Of a DNA stretch of 49,189 bases, positions 46,664-49,189 are shown one piece after another; within the stretch, counting starts at the first letter, position 1, and every line of letters starts with the position of its first letter. Location: contig JAIXRH010000004.1 in assembly GCA_027485285.1 (NCBI GenBank), positions 1 to 49,189 of the forward strand, given 5' to 3'. Under the pieces are notes generated by a model that worked only from the letters and a program-made list of their open reading frames with translations, searched no databases and was not told the DNA's origin. This DNA comes from Comamonadaceae bacterium (GTDB taxonomy: Bacteria; Pseudomonadota; Gammaproteobacteria; Burkholderiales; Burkholderiaceae_C). Both the position numbers and the translations under genes were made by a program.

Positions 46664-47899
46664 ATGGGCACAATAACAAGCATGATTAGTTCAGTTCAAC
46701 ATAGCCTCGCACAAACCCCACTTCACGGCCTGCGCGTCGTCGAGCTCGGCCAACTCATCGCGGGCCCTTTTGCCGCCAAAACTTTGGCCGACTTCGGCGC
46801 GGATGTGGTGAAGATTGAGCCCCCCAAGACGGGTGACCCGCTGCGCAAATGGCGTTTGCTCAAAGACGGCACGTCGGTGTGGTGGCAGGTGCAGTCGCGC
46901 AACAAGCGCTCGGTGGCACTGGACCTCAAAGACCAAGCTGCGCAAGACATCGTGCGCCAACTCGTCAAAGACGCCGATGTGTTGATCGAGAATTTTCGGC
47001 CCGGTGCGATGGAAGGCTGGGGTTTGGGGCCAGATGCCTTGCTCGCCATCAACCCACGACTCATCATGTTGCGCATCAGTGGCTATGGACAAACTGGGCC
47101 GTATCGCGACAAGCCCGGCTTTGGTGTGGTGGCCGAGGCCATGAGTGGCTTGCGTCACCTCACTGCCGAGCCAGGTCGGGTGCCTGTGCGTGTGGGGGTG
47201 AGCTTGGGTGATACGCTGGCCTCGCTACACGGCGTGATTGGCATTTTGATGGCGCTGCACGAGCGCGAGCGAAGTGGCCTAGGCCAAGTGATTGATGTGG
47301 CCTTGTACGAAGCCGTGTTCAACTGCATGGAAAGTTTGCTGCCCGAGTACAGCGCATTTGGCGCGGTGCGCGAAGCCGCAGGCAGTGCCTTGCCCGGTAT
47401 TGCCCCAAGCAATGCGTACCGCTGCAAAGACGAAGGCTATGTGTTGATTGCGGGCAACGGCGACAGTATTTTCAAACGCCTCATGCACACCATGGGGCGT
47501 GACGATTTGGGCGCTGACCCTGCACTCACCGACAACGCTGGCCGCGTCAAACGCGTGGCCGAGATTGACGATGCCATTGGTGCATGGACTGGCCAACTCA
47601 CGGTGGCGCAAGTGATGGAAGCGCTAGACAAAGCGGCCGTGCCCGCAGGCCGCATCTACACCGTGGCGGACATTGCCGCCGACCCACACTACCAAGAACG
47701 CGGCATGATTCAACAGTTACAAATGGACGATGGCACGTTTCTGGCCGTGCCAGGAATTATTCCGAAGCTGTCCCGCACCCCCGGCAGTCACCGCCGCAAT
47801 GCGCCCACCATTGGGCAAGACACCGAGGCTGTGTTGCAAGAAATGGGGTTGACGGTGGAACAAATCCAAGCATTGAAAGAAAAAGGAATCATCGCATGA
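46664..47899 (+). CDS. Class III CoA-transferase (CaiB/BaiF family)
   Basis: Moves CoA between carboxylic acids through an enzyme-bound anhydride. The 411-residue protein has LRVVELGQLIAGPFAAKTLADFGADVVKIE, NKRSVALDLKD, VLIENFRPGAME and the nucleophilic aspartate D183 in SLGDTLASLHG, aligning with D169 of formyl-CoA transferase. The start may be ATG 46664 or 46682; no Shine-Dalgarno decides it. It overlaps the HMG-CoA-lyase-like gene by four bases, so its product acid-CoA is likely the lyase substrate. Candidates are 3-hydroxy-3-methylglutarate or a related dicarboxylate; this is inferred. Confidence 0.9.
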   Translation: MGTITSMISSVQHSLAQTPLHGLRVVELGQLIAGPFAAKTLADFGADVVKIEPPKTGDPLRKWRLLKDGTSVWWQVQSRNKRSVALDLKDQAAQDIVRQLVKDADVLIENFRPGAMEGWGLGPDALLAINPRLIMLRISGYGQTGPYRDKPGFGVVAEAMSGLRHLTAEPGRVPVRVGVSLGDTLASLHGVIGILMALHERERSGLGQVIDVALYEAVFNCMESLLPEYSAFGAVREAAGSALPGIAPSNAYRCKDEGYVLIAGNGDSIFKRLMHTMGRDDLGADPALTDNAGRVKRVAEIDDAIGAWTGQLTVAQVMEALDKAAVPAGRIYTVADIAADPHYQERGMIQQLQMDDGTFLAVPGIIPKLSRTPGSHRRNAPTIGQDTEAVLQEMGLTVEQIQALKEKGIIA

Positions 47900-48834
47900 C
47901 ACGTCTTTATTTCAACGAGGTCGTGACCCGTGACGGCTTTCAAATCGAGCCCAATTTCATTCCGACCGACGACAAGATTGCCTTGATCGACGCACTCAGC
48001 CAATGCGGTTACGCCAAGATCGAGACGACGTCTTTCACGTCACCCAAAGCCATCCCCATGCTGCGCGATGCCGAGGAGGTGATGGGTCGCATCACGCGGG
48101 TGCCAGGCGTGGAGTACACCGTGTTGGTGCCCAACCTGCGAGGCGCAGAACGCGCCATGGAGTCGCGGGCGGATGAACTCAACTTGGTCATGTCCATCTC
48201 TGAAACCCACAACCTTGCCAATTTGCGAATGACGCGCGCCAAAAGTTTGGCAGCATTGGCAGACGTGATCCAGCATGTGGACGGTCGGACGCCCATCAAC
48301 GTCTCTTTGTCGGCTTGCTTTGGTTGCCCCATGGAAGGTGATGTGCCTTTGGCCGCCGTGCAACACTATGCGCAACGCTTTGCCGACCTAGGCGTGCGGG
48401 GTCTCACCATTTGCGACACCACCGGCATGGCGCATCCTGCCCAGGTGAGCCGCATGGTTGCGTTGTTACAAACGCAGTTGCCCCACACGCAACTCACCCT
48501 GCATTTCCACAACACGCGTGGCATGGGTCTGGCTAATGTGTTGGCAGCTGTGCAAGGTGGCGTCACCCGCTTTGATGGGTCCTTGGGTGGCTTGGGCGGT
48601 TGCCCATATGCGCCAGGTGCGAGCGGCAATATTTGCAGCGAAGATGCCATCCATATGCTGGATGCCATGGGCTACGACACAGGCATTGATTTGAACAAAT
48701 TGCTGAACGTGGCGCGTCACTTGCCCCACATCATTGGGCATGATGTGCCAAGCCAAGTCGCCAAAGCGGGCCGCATCACCGACTTACATCCCGCCCCTGA
48801 CTATGTGCATGAATTGAGAGGAGAAGTCGCATGA
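47896..48834 (+). CDS. Hydroxymethylglutaryl-CoA lyase family enzyme
   Basis: Cleaves HMG-CoA or a similar 3-hydroxyacyl-CoA to acetyl-CoA and a ketoacid. The 312-residue TIM barrel has the metal/substrate motif NEVVTRDGFQIE (the family usually has RDGLQ), the catalytic histidines in HFHNTRGMGLANVLA, and the C-terminal loop GLGGCPYAPGASGN with the catalytic cysteine. The ATG overlaps the CoA-transferase stop (ATGA). A much longer ORF begins inside the transferase in another frame and is rejected. HMG-CoA versus citramalyl-CoA as substrate cannot be decided by eye. Confidence 0.88.
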   Translation: MTRLYFNEVVTRDGFQIEPNFIPTDDKIALIDALSQCGYAKIETTSFTSPKAIPMLRDAEEVMGRITRVPGVEYTVLVPNLRGAERAMESRADELNLVMSISETHNLANLRMTRAKSLAALADVIQHVDGRTPINVSLSACFGCPMEGDVPLAAVQHYAQRFADLGVRGLTICDTTGMAHPAQVSRMVALLQTQLPHTQLTLHFHNTRGMGLANVLAAVQGGVTRFDGSLGGLGGCPYAPGASGNICSEDAIHMLDAMGYDTGIDLNKLLNVARHLPHIIGHDVPSQVAKAGRITDLHPAPDYVHELRGEVA

Positions 48835-49189
48835 TCGATCACCTCGACCATTTGGTGTTGACGACTTTCAACGAAGACGTGTGCGTGGATTTTTATACGC
48901 GCGTCATGGGCATGACGCTCGAGAGTTTTGTGGGGGGAACACCGCCCGTGACACGCAAAGCTTTCAAGTTTGGCAATCAAAAAATCAACCTGCACGTTCG
49001 CGGCAAAGAGTTTGAGCCTAAAGCCCATGTCCCCGTACCCGGCGCCTTGGACTTGTGCTTCATTGCCACGCTCCCGCTGGATGAGGTGATTGCCAAACTC
49101 AATGCAGCGCATTGGCCCATCGCGGAAGGCCCCGTCATGCGCACTGGTGCCATTCAAAAAATCAGGTCGGTGTATGTGCGCGATCCTGA
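48831..49189 (+). CDS. VOC family protein, C-terminus cut by the window
   Basis: A vicinal-oxygen-chelate (glyoxalase/bleomycin-resistance) fold protein. 119 complete codons are visible, beginning MIDHLDHLVLTT, with the metal-ligand pattern HLDHLVL, a middle KINLHVRG strand and the final SVYVRDP, where homologues continue DGN-(L/I)-IE. The trailing bases GA are a partial codon in this frame, not a stop. It overlaps the lyase by four bases. The role in the pathway is unknown; an epimerase, lyase or binding protein are all possible. Confidence 0.82.
   Translation, partial: MIDHLDHLVLTTFNEDVCVDFYTRVMGMTLESFVGGTPPVTRKAFKFGNQKINLHVRGKEFEPKAHVPVPGALDLCFIATLPLDEVIAKLNAAHWPIAEGPVMRTGAIQKIRSVYVRDP

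Overview
This window is a stretch of core chromosome from a betaproteobacterium of the order Burkholderiales, most likely family Comamonadaceae. The evidence is gene order: hemCDXY, rne/rluC, maf/yceD-rpmF-plsX-fabHDG-acpP-fabF, degQ-lepA-lepB-rnc-era-recO-pdxJ-acpS-nagZ, and leuCDB-asd-fimV-truA-trpFBA-accD. Supporting signs are the high GC, the frequent TTG leucine codons, a Burkholderiales-type porin and the betaproteobacterial tail of RNase E. A freshwater planktonic genus such as Limnohabitans or Rhodoferax would fit, but the genus is a guess. I see no rRNA, tRNA, insertion sequence, phage gene or CRISPR array.

Layout. 45-1493 is argH (minus), divergent from the heme block hemC-hemD-hemX-hemY (1659-5798). 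That block meets rne (minus, 5887-8913) at a 19-bp perfect inverted-repeat terminator. A 560-bp spacer holds the rne leader and probable divergent promoters. It is followed by rluC, a HAD phosphatase, a Rieske protein and an SppA-type peptidase (9474-12526, tightly overlapped). An RsmI-like methyltransferase and maf run on the minus strand (12530-13914). From 13941 to 20229 lies the yceD-rpmF-plsX-fabH-fabD-fabG-acpP-fabF block, which couples ribosomal protein L32, phospholipid initiation and type II fatty acid synthesis. A YgfX-like membrane protein and a DegQ/MucD protease follow. The rpoE-rseA-rseB genes I would expect between these two are absent.

The 457-bp gap before lepA (22214-22670) is the most structured non-coding stretch. 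It contains an AT-rich segment with a 12-bp-stem inverted repeat, a 16-bp palindrome, three DnaA-box-like motifs spaced exactly 11 bp apart, a perfect inverted DnaA box, and a promoter-hairpin-terminator unit that looks like a ~65-nt RNA or a lepA attenuator. Then come lepA, lepB, rnc, era, recO, pdxJ, acpS and nagZ (22671-30251), nearly all overlapping or a few bases apart. Two small unknown proteins end tail-to-tail with lysS.

On the minus strand from 45139 down to 32576, leucine synthesis (leuC, leuD, leuB) leads into a two-gene molybdoenzyme-maturation insert (MocA-like and XdhC). After it come asd, fimV, truA and the tryptophan genes trpF, trpB and trpA, ending with accD and a terminator. 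A porin (minus, GTG start) sits beside leuC. The window ends in a translationally coupled plus-strand trio: a class III CoA-transferase, an HMG-CoA-lyase-family enzyme and a VOC protein cut off by the window edge.

Most genes are conventional. The observations most worth following are the DnaA-box array and the putative small RNA upstream of lepA, the missing sigma-E module, the xdhC-mocA insert, and the CoA-transferase/lyase/VOC trio.
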